From assembly GCA_016718385.1 (NCBI GenBank), contig JADKDK010000008.1, positions 124,001 through 188,000 of the forward strand: DNA of 64,000 nucleotides, written 5' to 3'. The notes beneath the pieces were generated by a model that was given only the letters and a program-made list of their open reading frames with translations, was not told where the DNA came from and searched no databases. Numbering within the stretch: the stretch's first letter is position 1; each line of letters starts with the position of its first letter. This document shows positions 1 to 8,420 of the stretch, in pieces. The position numbers and the translations under genes were made by a program. Origin of the DNA: Gammaproteobacteria bacterium (lineage in GTDB: Bacteria > Pseudomonadota > Gammaproteobacteria > Pseudomonadales > UBA5518).

Positions 1-585
1 CTCAACGGCGACGGCCGCGTGATCTTTCGCAACCGCATCGCGCAGGAACTGCTGCGTGACGGATCGGTGATCAACGAGCAGGACAGCGTCATCCACCTCA
101 CGGCGCCCACGGCCGACACCCGCTTCAGGAAACTGGTGGAGGAATGCATCCTGACATCCCGATTACCCACCATCATGAGCGGCGGCACGGTGGCGGCGCC
201 ACGCCCTGACGGGCTGCCGCTGAGCGTGGTGGTACTGCCCTACCGGGCCCTGGCCTATGCCGAGACGGTGATCGAACAGGGCAGCCGCGCAATCGTACTG
301 CTCTATGATCCTGACCGCCCGCGCAAGGATCCGCCCGGTATATTGCGCGAACTGTACCGGCTTAGCGACGCCGAGGCCCGGGTATGCTGGCGCCTGGCGA
401 GCGGCGAGGCGCTCGAGGAGATCGCCGCAGCGGAAGGCGCGAGCCGGGAAACCGTTCGCTCGCAGCTCAAGCGCATCTTCGCCAAGACCGGCACCAGGCG
501 GCAGTCCGAGCTGGTGCGGCTCATCCTCATCGGACCCGCCCTGTGGGCGCAGGTACCGGACAGAATCCAATCACCAGGCGTCTGA
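1..585 (+). CDS. LuxR-type regulator, 5' end outside the window
   Basis: The frame is open from base 1 and a GTG at 19 is probably internal. The visible part is the C-terminal half of a regulator. It starts in a PAS-like stretch (LNGDGRVIFRNR) that aligns with the same part of the two full paralogs at 779 and 8421. It ends in a LuxR-type helix-turn-helix at about residues 116-175 (LSDAEARV, EEIAAAEGASRETVRSQLKRIFAKTG). It is more divergent than the other two copies are from each other. The product is expected to be a cytoplasmic transcription factor. Ligand and targets are unknown. Confidence 0.85.
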   Translation, partial: LNGDGRVIFRNRIAQELLRDGSVINEQDSVIHLTAPTADTRFRKLVEECILTSRLPTIMSGGTVAAPRPDGLPLSVVVLPYRALAYAETVIEQGSRAIVLLYDPDRPRKDPPGILRELYRLSDAEARVCWRLASGEALEEIAAAEGASRETVRSQLKRIFAKTGTRRQSELVRLILIGPALWAQVPDRIQSPGV

Positions 586-596
586 GCCCGCAAATC

Positions 597-612
597 TGAC
601 CCATTTGGGTCA
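597..612. promoter_or_regulatory. 16-bp palindrome upstream of the second LuxR gene
   Basis: TGACCCATTTGGGTCA has 7-bp inverted arms around a central TT and lies 166 bp before the ATG at 779. The flank GCAAATCTGA recurs in front of the palindrome at 8279, before the close paralog. It is a candidate operator, possibly autoregulatory. Binding by a LuxR protein is inferred from symmetry and position only. Confidence 0.55.
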
Positions 613-778
613 ATTTTTGAAAACTTCCCCTGATTCCGTGCTTGAACCGGGTTCGGCGCCGGCTAGCATGCCCTCGTACGAATCATTCCAGGCGATTGCC
701 CGCCGCGGGGGAGTACCGGGCAAGCGTCCGCCGTGGCGCCCGGTAAGCGGCCAGAGCACTGATGCGAAGAGACAACAC

Positions 779-1942
779 ATGGACGATACAAATCAATGCA
801 ACGCGCTGATCGAGGACATCTATTCCGCATCGCTCAGCACCGGCAATCAGACGCCGCTGCTGGGCCGTATCACCGAGTACCTGGGCTTCGAGGCCTGCGC
901 CCTGGTAACGGCACGGAGCCGTTACTCGCAGGCCGCCTGCAACGCCAGCTGGGGAATCGATCTGGCGGCTTGCGAGCGCGCCGAACGGGAATTCGGTGCG
1001 AGCCTTGCGTTGACCCGGTTGAACGGGCGCGACATACAGACCGGAGAATTCGGCTTCGACGGAGAATTCCTTTCCGAGTCCGAGTTCCGCACGCAGCCCT
1101 TCTACAACGAGTTCCTGGTGCCGAACCGGATCCAGCACGGCGTCAAGGTGTGCCTGGAGAATTCCGCTGAGCGCCTGGTTTTCGCCAACTTCGGGCGACC
1201 CGTACCGGGGGCCGACCGGCAGCGGCAGCGGCAACTCCTCACCATCCTGACCCCACACTGGGTACGCGCGGCCAGGATATTCCTGAAGCTCGGCCAGGTC
1301 GACGTGTTGCGGCAGGCCCATTCGGAGGCGGCCAACCTGGCACCGTTCGCAATGGTGATACTGGACAACACGGGTGCGGTGTACATTGCGAACCGCAAGG
1401 CCGAGCAGTTGCTCCGCAGCGACGGCCTGGCGTTGCTGCACAACGGCCTGCACGCGGCACTGGACAGCGAGCACCAGCGCCTGCAGCAGGCGATCCGCGC
1501 GGCCATTGCTTCCAGCAATTCGGCGGCAGGCGCGATGCAGGGCGCGGATCTGTGCATCTCGCGCCCGTCCGGCAAGCGCAGCTACCAGGTGGTCGTGACG
1601 CCGCTCGCGCCAGCCACCCAGCGTTGGGGCCAGCGGCGCCCCGCGACTGCCGTGGTGGTCTTCGATCCCGACGACGAGGTCACCGCCTCCATCGAGCGCT
1701 GCCGCGACATCTTCGGTTTCACCCGCGCCGAAGCACAGGTTGCGCTGGGGATCATGCAGGGTCGCTCACTGGAGCAGATTGCGGCCTCACAGGGCAATGC
1801 GATCGCGACCTCGCGCAACCTGCTCAAGCGCGTGTACCTGAAAACCGGCGTCAACCGTCAGAATGAGCTCGCCCGGGTCATGCTGAACTCGCCGCTGCTG
1901 TTGCCGGGAGTCGGCGACAGCCAACCGCAGAGACAACACTAG
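779..1942 (+). CDS. LuxR-type transcriptional regulator with PAS-like middle domain (paralog B)
   Basis: This is a 387-residue regulator. The start is the ATG at 779 because the paralog at 8421 begins identically (MD followed by a related stretch ending in LIEDIYSA) and has a similar leader. Residues 1-180 form an unrecognised, conserved N-terminal sensory region. Residues about 195-310 look PAS-like (FAMVILDNTGAVYIANRKAEQLL). Residues about 318-375 are a LuxR helix-turn-helix (TRAEAQVALGIMQGRSLEQIAASQG). No receiver domain or membrane segment is seen. The frame is open further upstream to about 305, but that stretch has no similarity to the paralog. The sensory cassette starts about 200 bp downstream. 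The signal sensed is unknown. Confidence 0.85.
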   Translation: MDDTNQCNALIEDIYSASLSTGNQTPLLGRITEYLGFEACALVTARSRYSQAACNASWGIDLAACERAEREFGASLALTRLNGRDIQTGEFGFDGEFLSESEFRTQPFYNEFLVPNRIQHGVKVCLENSAERLVFANFGRPVPGADRQRQRQLLTILTPHWVRAARIFLKLGQVDVLRQAHSEAANLAPFAMVILDNTGAVYIANRKAEQLLRSDGLALLHNGLHAALDSEHQRLQQAIRAAIASSNSAAGAMQGADLCISRPSGKRSYQVVVTPLAPATQRWGQRRPATAVVVFDPDDEVTASIERCRDIFGFTRAEAQVALGIMQGRSLEQIAASQGNAIATSRNLLKRVYLKTGVNRQNELARVMLNSPLLLPGVGDSQPQRQH

Positions 1943-2147
1943 CCGGGCGGCGGTGAGCGCCGGCGAGCGTGAGACGACACGTGTTGGCGCCGTGTAACAT
2001 TGACCGCAGATTCCCTGCCTGCGCGACCACAGAAAACGTCAGGGGCGACGGCTTGCCCGACGCATTCGTGGATCGCGACAGGGAAGCGTTCCCGGGGCTC
2101 GACTGGAATTTCAGGGGTTGCGCAAGGCCAATACCTATATTCGTCGG

Positions 2148-2723
2148 ATGCGTGCCATCGCCAGGTTTCCCCCGAATTGCTGGCAGCATTTACGACTCGC
2201 GCTGGCACCCGGTGTCCTGGGAGCAGTGCTGTGCATGACCCTCGCCGCGCCCGCGTGGTGTGCCGTGGAAATTGACAACGAGGTCAAGGCCGCGTTCATC
2301 ATTCGCTTTACCGAGTTTATCGACTGGCCCGAGCGGAATGATCCCGGACGCCAGCCGCTGATTGTCTGCGTACTGGGCGATCACCCCGTCGAGCCGATCC
2401 TCGCGCGTCTGACGCAGGGTTACACCGTCAGGGGCCGGACCATCGACATCCGGCATGTGGCGAATGTCGAATCCGCGGGCGCCTGTGATGTCGTGTTCGT
2501 GCCGGATACCCGGTCAGCACAGTTGCCCGCGCTGAGCCGCGCGTTGCACGCGCTACCGGTTCTGGTGATCACCAACGGCCCCGGCCTCGCAACGGCCGGA
2601 TCGGCCATCAATCTGTTCCGCGAAGGTTCCCGCCTGCGCTTCGAAATCAATCCCGGCGTACTCGAGGCCGCCGGGCTCAAGGCCAGCTCCCGGCTGCTCA
2701 AGCTCGCGGTTATCAGGGAGTGA
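2148..2723 (+). CDS. YfiR-like periplasmic protein (DUF4154)
   Basis: A signal peptide is visible at about residues 16-38 (LALAPGVLGAVLC to AWCA). The family signature follows (VKAAFIIRFTEFIDWPER), then a compact domain with the conserved end (LRFEINPGVLEAAGLKASSRLLKLAVI). YfiR in Pseudomonas is a periplasmic repressor of the diguanylate cyclase YfiN. Here the gene abuts a histidine kinase whose sensor half resembles YfiN, so it probably binds that kinase in the periplasm (inference). The ATG at 2148 is preferred. A TTG at 2118 with a GGGG before it is also possible. Its stop overlaps the spacer before the kinase start, so the two are probably cotranslated. Confidence 0.8.
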   Translation: MRAIARFPPNCWQHLRLALAPGVLGAVLCMTLAAPAWCAVEIDNEVKAAFIIRFTEFIDWPERNDPGRQPLIVCVLGDHPVEPILARLTQGYTVRGRTIDIRHVANVESAGACDVVFVPDTRSAQLPALSRALHALPVLVITNGPGLATAGSAINLFREGSRLRFEINPGVLEAAGLKASSRLLKLAVIRE

Positions 2724-2725
2724 CC

Positions 2726-5044
2726 ATGGAGCTGCACTCGCGTATCGGCAAGTTGACCCTGCAGCAGCGGCTGATCGCGATCATCTTTCTGGTCAGCGCA
2801 ATTGCCAGCACCCTCGGATTCCTCGCCACCGCGGTACGTGACTTTCGCGATACCCGGCACGCCCTGGCCGACAACGCGCGGGTGATTGCCCGCACGGTCG
2901 CCACGTACAGCATTCCGGACCTGGTGTTCGAGGATCGCGTCGCCGCCCGGGAGACCATGGATGCACTGACAGGCATGGACATGGTCCAACAGGCCTTCAT
3001 CATGGATGCCCAGGGACGATTGTTCGTCAGCCTGCATCCCGGAGCGCCGCAAACGCTCCCCGACGAAGCGGCCGCCGTAGCGGAATTCCGCGACGAACTG
3101 CTGCACATCGTCGAGCCGATCCGGCACGATGGCCGATACGTCGGCTCTTTGCACCTGCAGATGTCGACGGCGGCGCTGCATGCCGAGGTGCTCAGGCGAC
3201 TGCTGACCTTGTCATTGCTGTTGGGCCTGGTGCTGATCATCTCGTTCACACTATCGGTATGGCTGCAGGGCATTGTGTCGGATCCGATCCTGCGGCTCGC
3301 CGATACGGCGCGGCGCATCTCCGAAAATGCCGATTTCTCCGAGCGCGTTACGCCGCCCTCCAGCGACGAGATCGGAGCCTTGTACAGCGCGTTCAACGTC
3401 ATGCTCGACCGCGTGCAGGAACACGACCAGGCCCGGGCAGCCGCCTTCGAGGATCTGGCCGCAACGCATGATGCCATGCGCGAGAGCGAACGGGATCTCG
3501 GCGCCATCATCGAAATACTGCCGCTCGTCGTGTTCACCAAGGACGTGAGGGAATTGCGCTACGTGCGCTTCAATCGCGCTGCCGAGGCACTGCTCGGCAT
3601 ATCGCGCGAACAGGTCATCGGCAAGACCGATCACGATATCTTTTCGCCCGCGCAAGCCGACGCGTACGTCGCGAGAGACCGCGAGACCCTGGCGAGTGGC
3701 GAACTGCTCGATATCCCCGAGGAGACCATTGAAACGCCGAGCGGGCAGCGCCTGCTCCACACCCGCAAGGTCGTCGTACGTGCCATCGACGGCGCGCCGC
3801 GTTACCTGCTCGGAATCTCGGAAGACATCAGCGAGAGCAAGGCCGCCGAGGCTGCACGCGAGCGCACCGCCCGCCAACTGCAGCAGGCGCAGAAGATGGA
3901 GGCCATGGGCCAGCTCACGGGAGGAATTGCGCACGATTTCAACAACATCCTGGCCAGTATGCTCGGCTATACAGGGATGGCGCTCAACCTGCTGGCGGCC
4001 GGGAAAATCGACCAGCTCGCCGAGCATCTGGATCAGGTCTCTCGCAGCGGCAAACGCGGCCAGGACCTGGTGAAAACCATGCTGTCTTTTGCCCGTGGCG
4101 GCTCAAACACGGCCGGGTCGCTGACACTGGAGCCGCATGTACGGGATGTGATGCAAATGCTGGCGGCCGCCATCCCGGCCGGCATTGCGCTATCGACCCG
4201 GATCGAGGAGTCGCTGCCAGCGGTGCGAGGCAACGCGGTGCACATGCAGCAGGTACTGTCCAATATGGTGATCAACGCACGCGATGCCCTCCACGGCAGG
4301 GGCCGTATCGACGTCAGCGTGCAGCTGACACAGCAGGCGCATCGCTTGTGCAACACCTGCCATGAAGTGTTCTCCGGATCATTTGTCGAGCTTGCGGTGC
4401 ATGACAACGGCCCCGGAATCAGGCACGGGGATCTCGACCGGCTGTTCACTCCGTTCTTCACCACCAAGGACTTCGGCGAGGGCACGGGGCTCGGCCTCGC
4501 CGTGGTCCATGGCCTGATGCATGAGCATGGAGGGCATGTCGGCGTTGAATCGGCTCCGGGGCGCGGGAGTGTGTTCCGGACGTGGTGGCGCGTGTCGGAT
4601 GTCGGTGCGCGAGTCGCGGAAGCGAACCCGGCCAGGGAGCCCGGGGGCGCGGTTGGTCCGCGGGGTCACGGGCAGCACATCATCGTGGTGGATGACGAGC
4701 CGAGCCTGGCAAAACTCATGGCCGACCTGCTGGATGCGCACGGGTACCAGGTTGATGCCTTCAACGATCCGCTGTTGGCGCGTGACTTTATCGTGTCCGT
4801 CGATTGCGGCGTGGATCTCCTGATCACGGACCAGAACATGCCGAAACTGAGCGGCTTGGAACTGGCGCAATCGCTACGCCAGATCCGGCCCGACCTGCCT
4901 ACCCTTGTGCTGAGCGGGCACAGCGAAATCCTCAGCAGCGCGAATTACAGGGATCTGGGTATCGGGGCATACCTCGACAAGCCCTTCGACTTGACGACCC
5001 TGGTCCGGGCGGTGGCGGATATTCTGCGCAGCAGGGGGCGCTGA
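2726..5044 (+). CDS. membrane hybrid histidine kinase with YfiN-like sensor, HAMP, PAS and receiver
   Basis: About 772 residues. In order: TM1 (about 17-38), a periplasmic domain of roughly 120 residues (ARVIARTVATYS, DLVFEDRVAARETMDAL) similar to the CHASE8-type sensor of YfiN, TM2 (about 157-180), HAMP, a PAS domain (about 258-370), a dimerisation domain with phosphoacceptor His403 (GGIAHDFNN), an ATPase domain (NMVINARDAL, DNGPGI, GTGLGLAVVHG), and a C-terminal receiver with DDE and DLLITDQNMP. Between the N and G1 boxes sits CNTCH at 542-546. The ATG at 2726 has AGGGAG seven bases upstream. A GTG at 2720 is the alternative. It probably signals to the response regulator at 7421-8056. Confidence 0.9.
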   Translation: MELHSRIGKLTLQQRLIAIIFLVSAIASTLGFLATAVRDFRDTRHALADNARVIARTVATYSIPDLVFEDRVAARETMDALTGMDMVQQAFIMDAQGRLFVSLHPGAPQTLPDEAAAVAEFRDELLHIVEPIRHDGRYVGSLHLQMSTAALHAEVLRRLLTLSLLLGLVLIISFTLSVWLQGIVSDPILRLADTARRISENADFSERVTPPSSDEIGALYSAFNVMLDRVQEHDQARAAAFEDLAATHDAMRESERDLGAIIEILPLVVFTKDVRELRYVRFNRAAEALLGISREQVIGKTDHDIFSPAQADAYVARDRETLASGELLDIPEETIETPSGQRLLHTRKVVVRAIDGAPRYLLGISEDISESKAAEAARERTARQLQQAQKMEAMGQLTGGIAHDFNNILASMLGYTGMALNLLAAGKIDQLAEHLDQVSRSGKRGQDLVKTMLSFARGGSNTAGSLTLEPHVRDVMQMLAAAIPAGIALSTRIEESLPAVRGNAVHMQQVLSNMVINARDALHGRGRIDVSVQLTQQAHRLCNTCHEVFSGSFVELAVHDNGPGIRHGDLDRLFTPFFTTKDFGEGTGLGLAVVHGLMHEHGGHVGVESAPGRGSVFRTWWRVSDVGARVAEANPAREPGGAVGPRGHGQHIIVVDDEPSLAKLMADLLDAHGYQVDAFNDPLLARDFIVSVDCGVDLLITDQNMPKLSGLELAQSLRQIRPDLPTLVLSGHSEILSSANYRDLGIGAYLDKPFDLTTLVRAVADILRSRGR

Positions 5045-5075
5045 TCGATTGGGCGAACCCTCAAAGAGGTGAGAT

Positions 5076-7385
5076 GTGAGTCGAATCATGCTGGTGTTTG
5101 CGGTCCTGGCGACGATCGCCGGGCCGACCCGGGCGGAGACTGTCACGCCCGGGACCGAACCCTTCCGCGATATGTCGCTCGAGGATCTGTTATCGGTCGA
5201 GGTGTATACGGTCGCGGCGTTGACGAGACTGACCCCGCTCGAGTCGCCCGCGGGGATCACCACGATCACCGCGGAGGACATCCGGCTGACACCGGCGCGC
5301 AACCTCAACGATCTGATCGAGGTGTATGTTCCCGGCGCCTTGTGGATGAACCAGGAGACGGGACCGGTATTGGGCATGCGCGGCAACATCAGCAGCCGCA
5401 ATCACCGATACCTGCTGCTCGTCGACGGACGCGCCATGAACAACAAGTCCTTTGCGGGCGCCAGCCCGGAATTGGAGATGTGGGACCTGGGCGATATCGA
5501 GCGTATCGAAGTCGTTCGGGGTCCCGGTTCCGTGACCTACGGTCCCGGCGCCGTGGCGGGCATCATCAGCATCACGACACGCAAGCCCGGGGCCGCCGTT
5601 GGCACCACCGCGAGCGTCGGCTATGTCGATCCCTATGACTCGCGCTCACTCACGCTCAGTCACCAGATGAAAGCCGACGCGTTCGCGCTGTTTGCCCACG
5701 CCAGTATCGTCGACACCAGGGGCGAGGAGGCACGCACCTTTCAGATCGATTCGAGCAATCACGGCGGGTTTGTCGGTCGTGATTACCTGCCCGGCAGCGA
5801 GGCACTCGACTATTACGGGGATTTTGACGACGACCCGCAGCTCAAGATGCATGTGCGACTGGATTTTGCCAACGACTGGCAGTGGTGGACCCGCTACACG
5901 CAACAGGGCTCAAACTGGTTCAGCAACGAGATCAAGACCGATTTCGGCGGCGAACTGGTGAATCAGCAAGGCACGAGCAGCCGCCAGGTCACCACCGCTG
6001 TGCAACGCGACGTCATCATCAGCGATACGCTCAGCCTTTCGGCCATGCTCAGTTTCGATTCCTACGACTTCGAGCGGCGCCGGGACCGGGCATACGACCC
6101 CGACCGGCACTCGCCGCTCAATTACCAGGTGAGATTCGCTGAAGACGAGGTCCTCGCGCACGGCGTGCTCGAGTGGCAGGTGGCCGAATGGGCGCAGGTC
6201 GCGCTCGGCGCGGAATGGGCGCACGATCGCTTCGGGCCTGGCTGGGGCGATGACAAGCGCGAAATGCGCCAGGGAGAGTCGGGTGAAATCATCAACGGCG
6301 CCGACTCCCTGGCGCTCTCGCCGGGCAACAGGAACAGCGCCGACCGGCAGGCCCCGGCGTGGCCCGCAATCCATGTTGGCGACGGCTGGGATACGAACAC
6401 CACGTCGGTGTTCGTCGAGGCCAACCTGGCGATCGTTGCCGGCCACAAGCTGCTGCTCTCGGGTCGTGCGGACCAGAGTACCTATCAGGACTGGCTGTAC
6501 TCGCCACGCGCGGCCTGGATCTGGACCCTGACCGAAGGGCATGTACTGAAACTCATCGCACAACGGGCTTCTCGCATGAATACGGCAAGCCAGATGTATG
6601 CCAACGACTGGCACGATCTGCACAACAGACCGGAAGAGCTCGACAGCCTGGAGCTGCGATATTCGGCTCAATCGAGCCCGGCGCTCGGCTTCGATCTTTC
6701 GCTCTTCCACAATGACTCAGGAGTGATTGCGTTCCAGGGCGCCGACAACAGCAATCGCCAGGTTGGCGACCTCGAGCTCAACGGCATGGAAGCCGAGATG
6801 CATTACGCCGGGGAGCGCGGTAGCGCCGGGATGAGCTTTTCCTGGGTCGAATTGCAGGACTGGAAACTCGCACCCGGAGTATTCAGCAGCGGCGTGAGCT
6901 ACTCCGATTACAACCTGCAGATTGGCGGCACGGCCGGCGGCACCCAGGTGGGTACCGGCAGCGATCTGAACAACTGGCCGAACCAGTCGCTGAAAGTATT
7001 CGGCAACTACCGGGTCGCCGAGCGGTTGACGCTGCATGTCGATGCCCGCTGGTACAGCGAGATGCGGGGTGCCAAGGACGGTCTCGAGGGTCTGGGCAAC
7101 GCGCTGGCGGGAACCCGGAGCGCAACACCCGACTTTCAAGCGGCGCTGGATCGGGTGGCCAGGGAGGATGCGTACGACAGCGATATCCGGTTCAATGCCT
7201 TGCTCGACTATGCCGTTTCGCCAGGCAGCAGCTTGCAGTTCTTCGGGCAGAATCTGTTCGGTGGCGACGGCAACAAGCGCTATGCGTACGACGAATCGAC
7301 GAAGAACAGTCGGGCGGCACCAACCCGGGTGCGTTTTGTCGAGGAATCACAAAGCTGGGGAATTCGCTTCATCCACCGCTTTTGA
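5076..7385 (+). CDS. TonB-dependent receptor of the sensory cassette
   Basis: 769 residues, GTG start after an AGAGGTGAG ribosome site. A signal peptide ends near residue 20. The mature start has the MSLEDLLSVEVYTV motif common to receptors found beside YfiR-like proteins. A plug domain follows (residues about 50-170, ending ITTRKPG), then a 22-strand-type barrel finishing in a terminal Phe (IRFIHRF). It should sit in the outer membrane and bind or import a ligand using TonB energy. Thirty-one bases separate it from the kinase, so one operon is likely. Substrate unknown. No Fur box is seen upstream, which argues weakly against iron. Confidence 0.88.
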   Translation: MSRIMLVFAVLATIAGPTRAETVTPGTEPFRDMSLEDLLSVEVYTVAALTRLTPLESPAGITTITAEDIRLTPARNLNDLIEVYVPGALWMNQETGPVLGMRGNISSRNHRYLLLVDGRAMNNKSFAGASPELEMWDLGDIERIEVVRGPGSVTYGPGAVAGIISITTRKPGAAVGTTASVGYVDPYDSRSLTLSHQMKADAFALFAHASIVDTRGEEARTFQIDSSNHGGFVGRDYLPGSEALDYYGDFDDDPQLKMHVRLDFANDWQWWTRYTQQGSNWFSNEIKTDFGGELVNQQGTSSRQVTTAVQRDVIISDTLSLSAMLSFDSYDFERRRDRAYDPDRHSPLNYQVRFAEDEVLAHGVLEWQVAEWAQVALGAEWAHDRFGPGWGDDKREMRQGESGEIINGADSLALSPGNRNSADRQAPAWPAIHVGDGWDTNTTSVFVEANLAIVAGHKLLLSGRADQSTYQDWLYSPRAAWIWTLTEGHVLKLIAQRASRMNTASQMYANDWHDLHNRPEELDSLELRYSAQSSPALGFDLSLFHNDSGVIAFQGADNSNRQVGDLELNGMEAEMHYAGERGSAGMSFSWVELQDWKLAPGVFSSGVSYSDYNLQIGGTAGGTQVGTGSDLNNWPNQSLKVFGNYRVAERLTLHVDARWYSEMRGAKDGLEGLGNALAGTRSATPDFQAALDRVAREDAYDSDIRFNALLDYAVSPGSSLQFFGQNLFGGDGNKRYAYDESTKNSRAAPTRVRFVEESQSWGIRFIHRF

Positions 7386-7420
7386 CTGGCCTTGCAAGCC
7401 GTCGGCGGTATTAGTGATCG

Positions 7421-8056
7421 CTATTTCTCGGGTCTTTCAGGCGGGCAGCCGCCGGGATCGAGGAGCAGCCGGATCAATTCGGGGGTGGAGCTGACATGCA
7501 GCTTGTCCATGATGTTTGCACGATGGTTCTGGATCGTGCGCTGGCTCAATCCGAGCATCCTGGCAATGGCCGGGCTGCTTTGCCCCGCGATCACGTAATC
7601 CGTGATTCTTCGTTCTTGCGGCGTCAGACAGGCGACCCTGGCCGCGATCGTCGAGTCGTGCAGTGATCGACTGAACCGCTTCTCGCTTTCGTTGAGTGCA
7701 TCGTGCACCCGGTCGAGGTGTGCCTGGGTCGAGAACGGCTTCTGTATGAAGTCGAAAGCCCCCCTTTTCATGGCTTCCACGGCAACGTCGACATCGGCAA
7801 AGCCGGTCATGAAAATTATCGGAATGTGTGCGCCGGACTCGTTCAAATGAGCCTGCAACTGCAAGCCGCTCATGACGGGCAATCGTATGTCGCACAGCAG
7901 GCACGAACGAGCGCGTTGACGGTCGTAAGCCTTCAGGAATGTCGGGGCGTCGGGGAAGTATTCCGTTGCGCTGCCGATCGACGCGATCATCTCGCGCAGC
8001 AATCTGAACATCCCGATGTCATCATCGACGATATACACGATTCCATGGGACATCAT
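7421..8056 (-). CDS. FixJ/NarL-type response regulator
   Basis: 211 residues with two possible start codons in a row (ATGATG). The N-terminal receiver has acidic residues D11/D12 (VYIVDDD), phosphoacceptor D55 or D56 depending on start (CLLCDIRLP), a conserved Thr (FMTGFAD) and Lys (IQKPF). The C-terminal LuxR-type helix-turn-helix covers about residues 140-200 (LTPQERRITDYVIAGQSSPAIARMLGLSQRTIQNHRANIM). It converges on the receptor gene, 35 bp away, so it belongs to the same locus and is the natural partner of the kinase (inference). Cytoplasmic. It probably controls the cassette or the adjacent LuxR genes. Confidence 0.9.
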   Translation of the reverse strand: MMSHGIVYIVDDDIGMFRLLREMIASIGSATEYFPDAPTFLKAYDRQRARSCLLCDIRLPVMSGLQLQAHLNESGAHIPIIFMTGFADVDVAVEAMKRGAFDFIQKPFSTQAHLDRVHDALNESEKRFSRSLHDSTIAARVACLTPQERRITDYVIAGQSSPAIARMLGLSQRTIQNHRANIMDKLHVSSTPELIRLLLDPGGCPPERPEK

Positions 8057-8420
8057 TCACTCTCCCATTTCACGCGTCGCACATCGAAATCCCGAATTTC
8101 CGATGACCAGCGATCAGACTCACCCTTCGAACCGCTCCTCCCGAGCATTTGAACAGTAGCGCCGGTGCGGATGCAATACGTCGGCAAATGCTGCCGGGGC
8201 GAAAGCTCGGCGCCTCGGGGCGCCGGTGCCGAGCTGGATCAAAGGCACTGAGTAATGGTCGCGCCAGCGCGCAAAATCTGAGTAGATCTACTCATGAAGG
8301 ATGCGCGATTGACTCATTCGGACCCTTGGCAAACTGCAGTTTAGTCACGCGGCAAGGGCATGAGGTATGGCACCCGTCCCGCCTTCGCGCAGGGAACTAT
8401 CGGGTACGGAGAGACAGCAC
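8057..8420. other. divergent intergenic region between response regulator and LuxR paralog C
   Basis: No credible gene is seen in these 364 bases. The region carries the 16-bp palindrome at 8279-8294 and a TTGACT hexamer at 8309-8314 that could be a -35 box for the gene at 8421. No good -10 is obvious. The response regulator gene must also be started from here. Confidence 0.5.
8279..8294. promoter_or_regulatory. perfect 16-bp palindrome upstream of LuxR paralog C
   Basis: TGAGTAGATCTACTCA is fully symmetric. It lies 126 bp before the ATG at 8421 and is preceded by GCAAAATC, nearly the same flank as the palindrome at 597. Both have the form TGA-N10-TCA but different central bases. A LuxR-family operator is the likeliest reading. 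Direct proof is absent. Confidence 0.6.
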
